A stretch of DNA of 64,000 nt from an uncultured Bacteroidales bacterium (GTDB taxonomy: Bacteria > Bacteroidota > Bacteroidia > Bacteroidales > UBA932), in NCBI GenBank assembly GCA_934680015.1, contig CAKUSP010000003.1, positions 1 to 64,000 of the forward strand. Reading direction: 5' to 3'. Position 1 is the first letter of the stretch, and the number at the start of each line of letters is the position of its first letter. Of the stretch, positions 1 through 7,287 are shown in pieces. A model generated the notes under the pieces. That model saw nothing but the letters and a program-made list of their open reading frames with translations, was not told where the DNA came from and ran no database searches. Made by a program: the position numbers and the translations under genes.

Positions 1-128
1 TAATCTCTCTTAGAAATTAACGCTCTCGATTAAATTTTCTTGAATTCTCTCGGTACTTGCTTGTACTTATCTTTCCAGTCTTTTCAAAGAACTTTTTGTG
101 TTTGTAACCGCTTTTTCAAAGCGGGTTG
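1..128 (-). other. Probable rRNA operon leader (5' part; 16S gene outside window)
   Basis: Read on the minus strand, this is the transcribed stretch after two strong tandem promoters. It begins with a perfect hairpin (CCGCTTT, 3-nt loop, AAAGCGG; 108-124). It then carries AAAAAGTTCTTTGAAAA (81-97), the boxA-like antitermination motif typical of Bacteroidetes 16S leaders. No protein gene fits here. The transcript runs off position 1, so the 16S gene itself is not seen; its identity is inferred from the leader and promoters. Confidence 0.7.
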
Positions 129-160
129 CAAAGGTAGAAATAATTTTTGAACTACCAAAA
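129..160 (-). promoter_or_regulatory. Proximal rrn-type promoter
   Basis: On the minus strand a -33 TTTTG (156-160) is separated by exactly 19 bp from a -7 TACCTTTG (129-136). This is a perfect match to the Bacteroidetes primary sigma consensus. Transcription would start near 125 and enter the boxA-containing leader. The match and the duplicated arrangement support an rRNA promoter. Confidence 0.8.
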
Positions 161-211
161 TTTATTTCAATTTTTTTTACTTTTTTTCGTTTCCTAAATC
201 GAAAAGAGTGT

Positions 212-237
212 AAAAAAACCCGCTCTTCTCAAACGGG
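212..237 (-). terminator. Hairpin plus U-run at the start of the distal rrn transcript
   Basis: On the minus strand CCCG (rc of 234-237) pairs with CGGG (rc of 219-222). The stem can be extended by wobble pairs, and seven T residues follow (212-218). It looks like a small intrinsic terminator, but it sits within the first ~25 nt of the predicted transcript. It may be an attenuator or simply a 5' structural element. The proximal promoter also starts with a hairpin but without the U-run. Confidence 0.4.
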
Positions 238-241
238 ATTG

Positions 242-273
242 CAAAGGTAGCAACTATTTTTGAATATGCAAAA
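242..273 (-). promoter_or_regulatory. Distal rrn-type promoter
   Basis: Second minus-strand promoter: TTTTG (269-273), 19-bp spacer, TACCTTTG (242-249). The -7 box and the following GCAA are identical to those of the proximal copy 113 bp away, so the two form a tandem P1/P2 pair. Transcription would begin at about 238, immediately before a GC hairpin followed by seven T. Confidence 0.78.
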
Positions 274-541
274 TTTTTTAAGAAATTTTTAAACTTTTTT
301 ACACTGCCACACTAGCAGGAAAAACGGAGTCTACATATCATCCTGATAATCAGATATAGAAAAATGATTTCACTCATATCTACATATAATTATTTTCCAC
401 AAGGCTACTGTCACCACTCTTAAAATGCGTTTCATACATTATTTATTCGTCAGAAAATCTTAGTTATGCCATATTTTGGCATTAAAAAAGCGTTATTTTT
501 TACCATGAACAGAATAAAGAATAACTAAACGCATATATAAT

Positions 542-727
542 ATGGTAAGGCGCATAGGGAAATATGTCTGCAAGGATTGCGGACACGAGTTCATAGGGAT
601 GGACATGGAGTGGAATTGTACCGCTGCTTCCTATCCTGTTCGGTGTCCAAAATGTGGAAGCACACATGCTTCGCCAAAGTATAATTTTTCCACAGCCAAA
701 ATTATAAAGATGCTAAAATCAAAATAA
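542..727 (+). CDS. Small zinc-ribbon protein
   Basis: Sixty-one-residue cytoplasmic protein with CxxC at residues 10-13 (CKDC) and CPKC at 35-38, plus a further Cys at 26. This spacing is that of a zinc ribbon, a fold used in nucleic-acid or protein binding. The C-terminus is basic (KIIKMLKSK). No partner domain is present and no specific function can be assigned. It is transcribed divergently from the rRNA promoters. A small palindrome (ATGCCA-TATTT-TGGCAT, 466-482) lies upstream. The regular Cys pairs and the clean start shortly after an AT-rich leader argue that it is a real gene. Confidence 0.7.
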   Translation: MVRRIGKYVCKDCGHEFIGMDMEWNCTAASYPVRCPKCGSTHASPKYNFSTAKIIKMLKSK

Positions 728-1037
728 ACATTTTAGCACTGTCACAAAACTACTTTTTCGTCTCTGCGACAGAACTAGCCGATAACTACACATATAGATT
801 CATTGTCATATCACAAGTTCACCTATCGTGTGTAATTATGGGGGATTTACACACCAAAGACATAAAAAATGTTATTTGGTGCGTAAAAAAGGCACTTTTG
901 CACACCTATAATCGCTTTTCCTGATGATTCATTCCATTCTCCATTGTTCTCACTGAGGTGAAAATCAAGGGCATTCATACCTCTACTAATAAAGAAGAAA
1001 CTGACCTATAGCTATCGTTTCACGAGCGAGCTATTCG
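728..1037. other. Intergenic region with no gene; nested inverted repeats
   Basis: This 310-bp gap lies between the convergent ends of the zinc-ribbon gene and PUL-1. I find no credible coding frame, tRNA or rho-independent terminator in it. Its notable content is the pair of competing inverted repeats at 828-886, listed separately. Confidence 0.6.
828..886. repeat. Competing inverted repeats (GTGTGTAA / TTACACACC / GGTGCGTAA)
   Basis: Three related segments are present. GTGTGTAA (828-835) can pair with TTACACAC (847-854). The longer TTACACACCAAA (847-858) can pair instead with TTTGGTGCGTAA (875-886) through 12 positions with one G-T wobble, reinforced by inner ACAT/ATGT (860-863, 869-872). 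The two structures exclude each other. No U-run follows on either strand, so this is not an ordinary terminator. Function unknown. Confidence 0.55.
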
Positions 1038-1523
1038 CTATTTCACCTCCGTAAGGCAGAAATCATCGAAGGTAAATTCCACTGTCTGGTTGGCCCATGA
1101 ACCACAGAAAACGACTACTGATGTGTCGGTTCCAGAGTTAAATTCAACTTTGAGCGGAGTCATATCCTTTTGAAACAGCAGATACTCAATGTCTTTTAAT
1201 ACGGAGCCATTATCATGCCTAACTCCGATATAAACACTTGATTTTAAAGCAGGGAGAGAGCTCTTAGCTTTTGCCGTAAGAGTATAATCCTTCCCTGGAT
1301 TAACGCGCACACTCTGAGTTAAGAACTGACACCACTGAGTATGATATTTAGGAATAACCAAAGTAGCATGAGCTTCTCCATCGGAAATCTTAACACCATG
1401 ACCACACTCCCAAGAGGAATCTGAATTAAAATCTCCATTAGACAAAAGATTTACCAGTTCTTTTGTCCGACATGAAACGCACGCCAACGAAACAATCGTT
1501 ATTATAAATAACTTTATTTTCAT
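1038..1523 (-). CDS. Small CBM-like surface lipoprotein, PUL-1
   Basis: A 161-residue protein with a lipoprotein signal (lipobox VSC, Cys18) followed by one beta-sandwich domain (about residues 24-160). The domain has the layout of the CBM4/CBM22-type jelly roll: an N-terminal NLLSNGDF, a central VNPGKDYTLTAKAKSS strand and a C-terminal FTFDDFCL strand. The same domain closes the upstream DUF4185 protein and opens the third lipoprotein of the locus. Its likely role is to bind the target glycan at the cell surface; it has no catalytic domain. It is the last gene of PUL-1, and its ATG overlaps the preceding TGA (ATGA), so the two are translationally coupled. No clear terminator follows. Confidence 0.75.
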   Translation of the reverse strand: MKIKLFIITIVSLACVSCRTKELVNLLSNGDFNSDSSWECGHGVKISDGEAHATLVIPKYHTQWCQFLTQSVRVNPGKDYTLTAKAKSSLPALKSSVYIGVRHDNGSVLKDIEYLLFQKDMTPLKVEFNSGTDTSVVVFCGSWANQTVEFTFDDFCLTEVK

Positions 1524-3097
1524 TTCTTAGGCTCCAATTTAATATCATCAACAATTGCATACTGTCCGTTTGCTCCCCATGTCCCGAAAAACACATCAAG
1601 ACTAGTATTATCTTCTGAATTAAATTCCTTCTTTATCAAAGTCCATTCGTCAGGATTAAGGGCAGGGTTATTATCATAAATTTCCCCGGATGGCATCCTT
1701 ACTCCGAGATAGGCTGTAGTAGAGTTATCGATGCCAGCCTTTGCATATCCAGTAATGACATAGTCAGTATTCTTATGAATATAAACCTTTTGCACACATG
1801 CATCCTTCCACACTCCGTTAGTCTTGTTAATAACCTTACAAGATGTGGTTCCAGAGTGGGCATCATGGGATGTGATGGCATTAGGCGCATCCCAAAGCGT
1901 CCTATAAGATAATCCCTGATCCTTATCGTATTCAAATCCCCCTTCATAAACCATATTGAAGCCGTCTTCATCTGCTCGTAGTTTAGCATGGTATAAGAAA
2001 ATATGCCAAGTATCATAGCTGACTTTCGGATCATTTGTTACTGTTGACGACACGAACCAGAGATCCCGCCCATCGCAAAACCACGGATGTATTGATGGTC
2101 CATAAGTCCCGTTCATGATGATTTTTTCTGCAGACCACTCACCCTCTGGCTTTGCAGCATCCCTATAAACAAGCTTTCTTTCTTTAACATCAAGATACAT
2201 CATAATATACCTTTTATAGTAACTATTATATCTTACTGTCATCTCAGATACTTCCCCATTGGCAATCGGAACAGCATCGGCCTCATTCGTTTTCCAAGAT
2301 TCTCCATCCCAATATTCATAAGCCCCTTTATCAAGAACATTGCTTGATCCGACACGAGCCACATATACGCTTCCATGTCTTCCAGCAGGAGTTCCCCACA
2401 TATAGACAATATCATCTTGAACCACATACGCAATTTGGGCAAAATTGCTTTCAGCATTCCATTTTACACCTGATTTAATCCATGTTTCACCCATATCGTC
2501 AGAATAAACAAGTTCATTAAAGTTAGTTAACCAAGAATCATTATCCCCATTTAATGCCCACTGACGAATACTCATATAATTAATATATTGTCGAGGGTGG
2601 TTATTATGTAACACGCTAAATCCTCCAGTTGGAATACATGTGACTTCGCCTTCTTCTCTATGTATTATTTCCTTGCGTTTGTTCTTTGAAGTATCCCATA
2701 GCATCGAATCATAATATAAGCCATTTGTCATGTCGTGATCCGTAGATACTGCAATCGCATTTGAAAGCCAATCTCCTCCATACGAATTAAAATTATCTCC
2801 AAATACACAGAACACAGAACCATTACCAGCATCCCACATGTTGCCAAAGTCCGTTGAAGCCATTTTAAAGCGATTAGGGGTATCGTTGGGACTTGGAATA
2901 TCTTCTGCACTTTTCCCAATCACCCTTGCGACCCGTTCACAATTAACTGCCTCTATTGACAGAACACTCTCACCGCCCCCGACGAGAGGAAATTCATCCT
3001 CTTCCTGCGGTGGGGTAGGAGTTGGCCTAGGAGGCTCATTTGCAGTACATGAAAATGCCAACAATAAAACGCAATTAATAATACTTATACGATTCAT
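1520..3097 (-). CDS. DUF4185 (GH183-like) lipoprotein with C-terminal CBM, PUL-1
   Basis: A 525-residue lipoprotein (lipobox AFSC, Cys17) with a short Pro/Glu linker and a DUF4185 domain (about 50-372). A second domain (375-525) is the CBM-like jelly roll shared with its neighbours. DUF4185 is the family in which GH183 endo-D-arabinanases were found. Visible family motifs are STDFGNMWDAGNG (81-93) and VFGDNF (98-103); D83 and D101, 18 residues apart, are candidate catalytic acids. Sialidase-like YSDDMGETW and VYVARV blade motifs follow. It probably cleaves the polymer at the surface before SusC/D import. It overlaps the sensor gene upstream and the small CBM gene downstream by 4 nt each. The substrate could be a D-arabinan or a related furanoside such as a fructan; the sequence cannot decide. 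Confidence 0.8.
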   Translation of the reverse strand: MNRISIINCVLLLAFSCTANEPPRPTPTPPQEEDEFPLVGGGESVLSIEAVNCERVARVIGKSAEDIPSPNDTPNRFKMASTDFGNMWDAGNGSVFCVFGDNFNSYGGDWLSNAIAVSTDHDMTNGLYYDSMLWDTSKNKRKEIIHREEGEVTCIPTGGFSVLHNNHPRQYINYMSIRQWALNGDNDSWLTNFNELVYSDDMGETWIKSGVKWNAESNFAQIAYVVQDDIVYMWGTPAGRHGSVYVARVGSSNVLDKGAYEYWDGESWKTNEADAVPIANGEVSEMTVRYNSYYKRYIMMYLDVKERKLVYRDAAKPEGEWSAEKIIMNGTYGPSIHPWFCDGRDLWFVSSTVTNDPKVSYDTWHIFLYHAKLRADEDGFNMVYEGGFEYDKDQGLSYRTLWDAPNAITSHDAHSGTTSCKVINKTNGVWKDACVQKVYIHKNTDYVITGYAKAGIDNSTTAYLGVRMPSGEIYDNNPALNPDEWTLIKKEFNSEDNTSLDVFFGTWGANGQYAIVDDIKLEPKK

Positions 3098-5805
3098 GAA
3101 TTGATATACTCTTTAGGTGAAACTCCGAATTTTTCTTTAAAACAGCGGGTAAAATATGATGGAGATGAAAATCCACATTCATACGCAACCTCACTAATAG
3201 TTAATCTATTCTCTTTTAATATTTTAACACTTTGTGACAAACGGAATGACCTTATAATGTCTACTGGGGTCATACCAAATAAAGCCTTCGATTTCCTGTA
3301 TAATTGGACTTTAGACAATTTCAACGCATCACTCATGTCTTCAATACCAAGAGAACTATCAGAATATCTAGACTCAAGAAATGCAGAAAGCTGTTTTCTA
3401 AAGATTTCGTCTCCGCTTTCCACTTCTGGAGAACTGACCTCAAAAACCTTCTCCGCATTGAATTTCTTCGTGAAATACTCCCTAGCCGCTTGATTTTGTT
3501 CAATAATTCTTATCAACTTTGCCTTTACTAAATTAATATTAAAAGGCTTTCTTATGTATTCATCTGCGCCTTCAGCAATACCATATATCTGCTGTTTATC
3601 ATCTGACAACGCTGTTAAAAGAATAATAGGAATATGACTTGTGGCAAGATTATGCTTGATATCTTTGCATAATTGGAATCCATTCACATGAGGCATTAGA
3701 ACGTCGCTTAGTACGATGTCAACATCCTTATCTTGAAGTGTTTTAATCGCCGCATAGCCATCAGAGACGCCAATTACATTAAAATTATAGGACAATTCGC
3801 TTGTTAGATATTCCCTTATGTCATCATCATCTTCAGCAACGAGAACCACTTTATCATACTTTTTAGAAAGCATATCATGGATGGATGATTCGTCAAATTC
3901 AGTTTCCAATTCTGCAGTTGCTCCAGCAGTAGTTACAATTACATCCTGAGGCAGAAGCGCCTTATCCTTATTAAGTTTTACATAGAAAGAAGTATACTGC
4001 CCTAATTCGCTAGCAAGAGTAAGTGAGCCGTTGTGCATATTCACATACTCTTTACAAAGATGAAGTCCTATTCCTATTCCATGATTTTCTGTAGAGCCAA
4101 CAGAGTAAAAGCGATCAAAGACATGCTGTTGTGTGTTGAGATCCATCCCCCTTCCCGTATCATGAACTTCGAGTATTATCTGATCACCATTATCTGTGAT
4201 GGAAATGGTGATAACTCCGTATTTTTTAGAATTTTTAAAGGCATTCGATATAAGATTAATCAAAACCTGCTCCATCTTATCGGGATCGAACCACATCATT
4301 TGGGATTTTACTTCAGAACGGAAATTATATACAATTTTCTCTGTCTGGGCGTATGTTTCAAAATATTTTACAATTTCTTCTGTAAAGGAAACGATGTCCA
4401 TTTCCTGAACATGAAGAACCATCTTGTTATTTTCAATTTTTCTAAAATCGAGAATCTGATTGACAATCTTCAATAAATGCTTAGCATTACGTTGAAGAGT
4501 CCAAATATCAGACTGTAAATGAGGGTCTTTCTCAAGTTTTGCCATCCTGTCCAGAGGATTAAGAATCAGTGTAAGAGGCGTACGTACTTCATGTGAAAGA
4601 TTTGTAAAGAACTGCAGTTTCTGATTAGACAGATTTTCAATTTCTGCATTCTTTGCGACAAGTTCATCAGTCCTTTTCTCTGTTTGAATACGTTTAAGTT
4701 CAAGTTCTTTGTTTTTCTTTGTAAGCTTCTTGTTTGTCGAAAATGCAAATAGGATAAACATCGACATTAATATTACAAACACTAGAATCAGCCATACCGA
4801 CTTCCTTAATAGAGAATAACTGGAAGTAATGGTATCAAGTTGTTTCTTTTGCGCATTAATATGGCTCTGATAATTAAGCAACTGATCAGATTGTGCTTTT
4901 AATGTTGAGGCGTTTGTAGAGTCTACGATAAAAGACTTTAGGGTATAATTCTTCTCTACAGGATCTCCATTGAGGATCTTCATAGCTGTCTGGATAACGA
5001 ATTCTCCTCCAGGAGGATATAAGAAAGACGCATCCAGACGGCCGTCAATCACCGCATCAATCCCTACAACCGCATCGATCCCAATGAATTTAATCCGCTC
5101 CGCATCTGCAGGATTTTTCAGTGAAACAGCATCGTATGCAGCTAGTGCCATCTCATCATTTTGTCCAAATACCAAATCAATTTTAGAGTAATCCGATATA
5201 TCTTCGACTCTTGCTCTAGCCACTGAAGGCTGCCAGTCTCCAGCAATAGTAGTCACATGATATTTAGAACCAATCACATCAAGAAAGCCATTGTGCCTAT
5301 CAATCGCTGGGGAAGAGCCTTTCAATCCCGAAATTTCAAGGATTGTTGCCCCCTCGGGAAGAACAGAGCATACATATTTGCCCACATCCCGGCCAATGGC
5401 ATAGTTATCAGCACTGATAAAAGTCGTATATTCCTTTGAATCGATTTTCCTATCCCAAATTATAGTCTGGATGCCCTTCCGATAAGCATCCACCGCGGCC
5501 TGAGTCACAGGGCCTGTTTCATTTGGCGAAATAATAAGCAGATCAACCCCACTATTTGCCAATTCATTAATCTGATCAATCTGCTTCTCTGTATTACCTG
5601 ATGCGTTTTTTATAACCAGATGGAGACCGGGGTATTTTGTAGCCTCTGCCTCCATCTGTATCATTGTTATCTGACGCCACATATCATCCACGCATTGGGA
5701 GAAGCCAATGGTATATTTCCCAGTATCAACCTCCCTTTCTTGTCGGCATCCCGAAAGAAAGACAATAGATAGGATCATGCCTAGTATATGAGTCAGATGA
5801 TTCAT
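3094..5805 (-). CDS. Hybrid two-component system with periplasmic sugar-binding sensor, PUL-1
   Basis: A 903-residue one-protein regulator. Order: signal/lipobox (Cys20), a type I periplasmic binding domain (about 30-295, with RbsB-like QNDEMALAAYDAV and FIGIDAV), a coiled region, a transmembrane helix (337-356), HisKA with NLSHEVRTP (His405), HATPase (GRGM, GIGIGL), a receiver (acidic cluster 658-662, Asp701, Lys753) and an AraC-type HTH (805-900). This architecture is that of BT1754, the fructose-sensing regulator of the B. thetaiotaomicron fructan locus, rather than the more common beta-propeller HTCS. It should bind a released monosaccharide in the periplasm and activate PUL-1. Unusually it lies inside the operon it probably controls, 16 nt after the SGBP gene and overlapping the DUF4185 gene. 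Confidence 0.92.
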   Translation of the reverse strand: MNHLTHILGMILSIVFLSGCRQEREVDTGKYTIGFSQCVDDMWRQITMIQMEAEATKYPGLHLVIKNASGNTEKQIDQINELANSGVDLLIISPNETGPVTQAAVDAYRKGIQTIIWDRKIDSKEYTTFISADNYAIGRDVGKYVCSVLPEGATILEISGLKGSSPAIDRHNGFLDVIGSKYHVTTIAGDWQPSVARARVEDISDYSKIDLVFGQNDEMALAAYDAVSLKNPADAERIKFIGIDAVVGIDAVIDGRLDASFLYPPGGEFVIQTAMKILNGDPVEKNYTLKSFIVDSTNASTLKAQSDQLLNYQSHINAQKKQLDTITSSYSLLRKSVWLILVFVILMSMFILFAFSTNKKLTKKNKELELKRIQTEKRTDELVAKNAEIENLSNQKLQFFTNLSHEVRTPLTLILNPLDRMAKLEKDPHLQSDIWTLQRNAKHLLKIVNQILDFRKIENNKMVLHVQEMDIVSFTEEIVKYFETYAQTEKIVYNFRSEVKSQMMWFDPDKMEQVLINLISNAFKNSKKYGVITISITDNGDQIILEVHDTGRGMDLNTQQHVFDRFYSVGSTENHGIGIGLHLCKEYVNMHNGSLTLASELGQYTSFYVKLNKDKALLPQDVIVTTAGATAELETEFDESSIHDMLSKKYDKVVLVAEDDDDIREYLTSELSYNFNVIGVSDGYAAIKTLQDKDVDIVLSDVLMPHVNGFQLCKDIKHNLATSHIPIILLTALSDDKQQIYGIAEGADEYIRKPFNINLVKAKLIRIIEQNQAAREYFTKKFNAEKVFEVSSPEVESGDEIFRKQLSAFLESRYSDSSLGIEDMSDALKLSKVQLYRKSKALFGMTPVDIIRSFRLSQSVKILKENRLTISEVAYECGFSSPSYFTRCFKEKFGVSPKEYINS

Positions 5806-5821
5806 TTAGTAAAGTTAGCTA

Positions 5822-7255
5822 TTATTTTTTTGAAGCGATAAGCACAAGTTTGTCAGCTTCATTAACAACAACCTGAGGTGCGTACAACTTAACCTCTGAA
5901 GGGTCAGCTACAAGCAGTTTCTCTCCACTCCATTCACCTTCTGCAAGACCAGCATCACGATAAACAAGTTGTCCAGTAGTGTTAGAGCGATAAACTGCCA
6001 TAAATGCATAGTTTGATTTGTTGTAAACTACACTCATGCAATCTGTTGGGCCATAGAAAATGCTTGCAGCAATCTCTTCAGCGCCTTTAACATACTCTCC
6101 ACCATCCCAATACTCATAAGCTGATAAATCACCTAACTTCGAAGGCTCTACTCTAGCTACATAAGTATTGACTGCTCCATCGGCGATTGGCTGACCAAAT
6201 ACATAAACATAATTATCCTTCTGGCAGAAGGATGCTTTTGCAAATTTCCCGTCTCCAGGGAAAGTAGCGACAACATCCCATGAGGCGCCATCTTTAGAAG
6301 AAATAATAACAGACTTAGTTGCAGTCGCTTCTTCTTCAACTTCTGGTTTTGCTGGAACAAATCCGCAGTACCCGTGAATATAATTTGTTCCATCAACGCT
6401 GATAGCTGCTGTCGGCACGAAGTCCTTAACATCTATAACATTAACAGAAGAAATCACGAGCGAACCAGACTTATTATAGCCTGTTTTAACGAAGGCATTT
6501 TCAACCATTTCGCCATCGACGCTCGCATTGTGAAGCATACCCATTGTCCCATTGGCCGCAATAACAGCCTTTTCTGCAGATTTCACTTCAGAGTTTGCCG
6601 CAGAAGGAATTGAAGTAGACGCAACCTTAGCACCCACAGGCATAAAAGAGTCATTATTCGATCCTGTAGGAATAACTTTCATATCATCGAGTTCAACCCA
6701 TAGGTTATACCACCAGAAACCGCCGAAAAAGGCACTGGCCTGAGTGTCATCAACATTTTCCCATGTATATGAATAACCCTCGTCCCAAGCATCGTTTCTC
6801 CCTTCTGTATTAGTATTCATATCATGGCCTTCAGAAGCGCGAAAACCCATATAGCAGTTAAGTCCCTGCCAAGCACCACGATATTTGAGGGAAAGAGTAT
6901 AAGATTGGCCCTTCTTTACATTGATGGTTTGGATTGCAAGATCTTGCCACCCTTCCCCATCATAGAACAAACGGATAGAGTTTTTCCCGGTACAAGGCTC
7001 CTGTGAAGACTCTATATTCTCCGGATGCCAGAATAGAGTGTTCGTTTTCCAATTCTCCCGCTCAAATCCGCCATCTGTCAGCATATTGAACCCATCAGGA
7101 TCTGCCTGAATGCCAGTCTCCACGACATAAAGGGCTGAAACATTTGATGTAACATCCTCAAGGTTTACGCCACCCTCCGGGCCTTTTTCTTTGTTACATG
7201 ACCCCATTACAAGTGCTGCAATAGTCATGGCTGAAATAAAGAAATACTTTTTCAT
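5822..7255 (-). CDS. Surface glycan-binding lipoprotein: CBM plus degenerate DUF4185, PUL-1
   Basis: A 477-residue lipoprotein (lipobox MGSC, Cys20). Residues 50-197 form the CBM-like domain, starting DPDGFNMLTDGGFE, nearly the same phrase that opens the CBM of the DUF4185 enzyme (DEDGFNMVYEGGFE). Residues 215-477 are homologous to the later blades of that enzyme: compare NTYVARV, AYEYWDGG and QLVYRDAGLAEGEWSGEKL with its SVYVARV, AYEYWDG and KLVYRDAAKPEGEWSAEKI. The first blade with the TDFG and FGD aspartates is not recognisable here. I infer a catalytically inactive relative that serves as the SusE/F-type binding protein, in line with its place directly after SusD. Domain order is reversed compared with the enzyme. 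Confidence 0.78.
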   Translation of the reverse strand: MKKYFFISAMTIAALVMGSCNKEKGPEGGVNLEDVTSNVSALYVVETGIQADPDGFNMLTDGGFERENWKTNTLFWHPENIESSQEPCTGKNSIRLFYDGEGWQDLAIQTINVKKGQSYTLSLKYRGAWQGLNCYMGFRASEGHDMNTNTEGRNDAWDEGYSYTWENVDDTQASAFFGGFWWYNLWVELDDMKVIPTGSNNDSFMPVGAKVASTSIPSAANSEVKSAEKAVIAANGTMGMLHNASVDGEMVENAFVKTGYNKSGSLVISSVNVIDVKDFVPTAAISVDGTNYIHGYCGFVPAKPEVEEEATATKSVIISSKDGASWDVVATFPGDGKFAKASFCQKDNYVYVFGQPIADGAVNTYVARVEPSKLGDLSAYEYWDGGEYVKGAEEIAASIFYGPTDCMSVVYNKSNYAFMAVYRSNTTGQLVYRDAGLAEGEWSGEKLLVADPSEVKLYAPQVVVNEADKLVLIASKK

Positions 7256-7287
7256 GATAATTGAATTATAGTTAAAAATGATAATTA

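Noticed and set aside
4033..4476. 147-codon open frame antisense to the HTCS kinase domain
   Set aside because: The sense strand encodes intact HisKA/HATPase motifs; the antisense product has no recognisable features.
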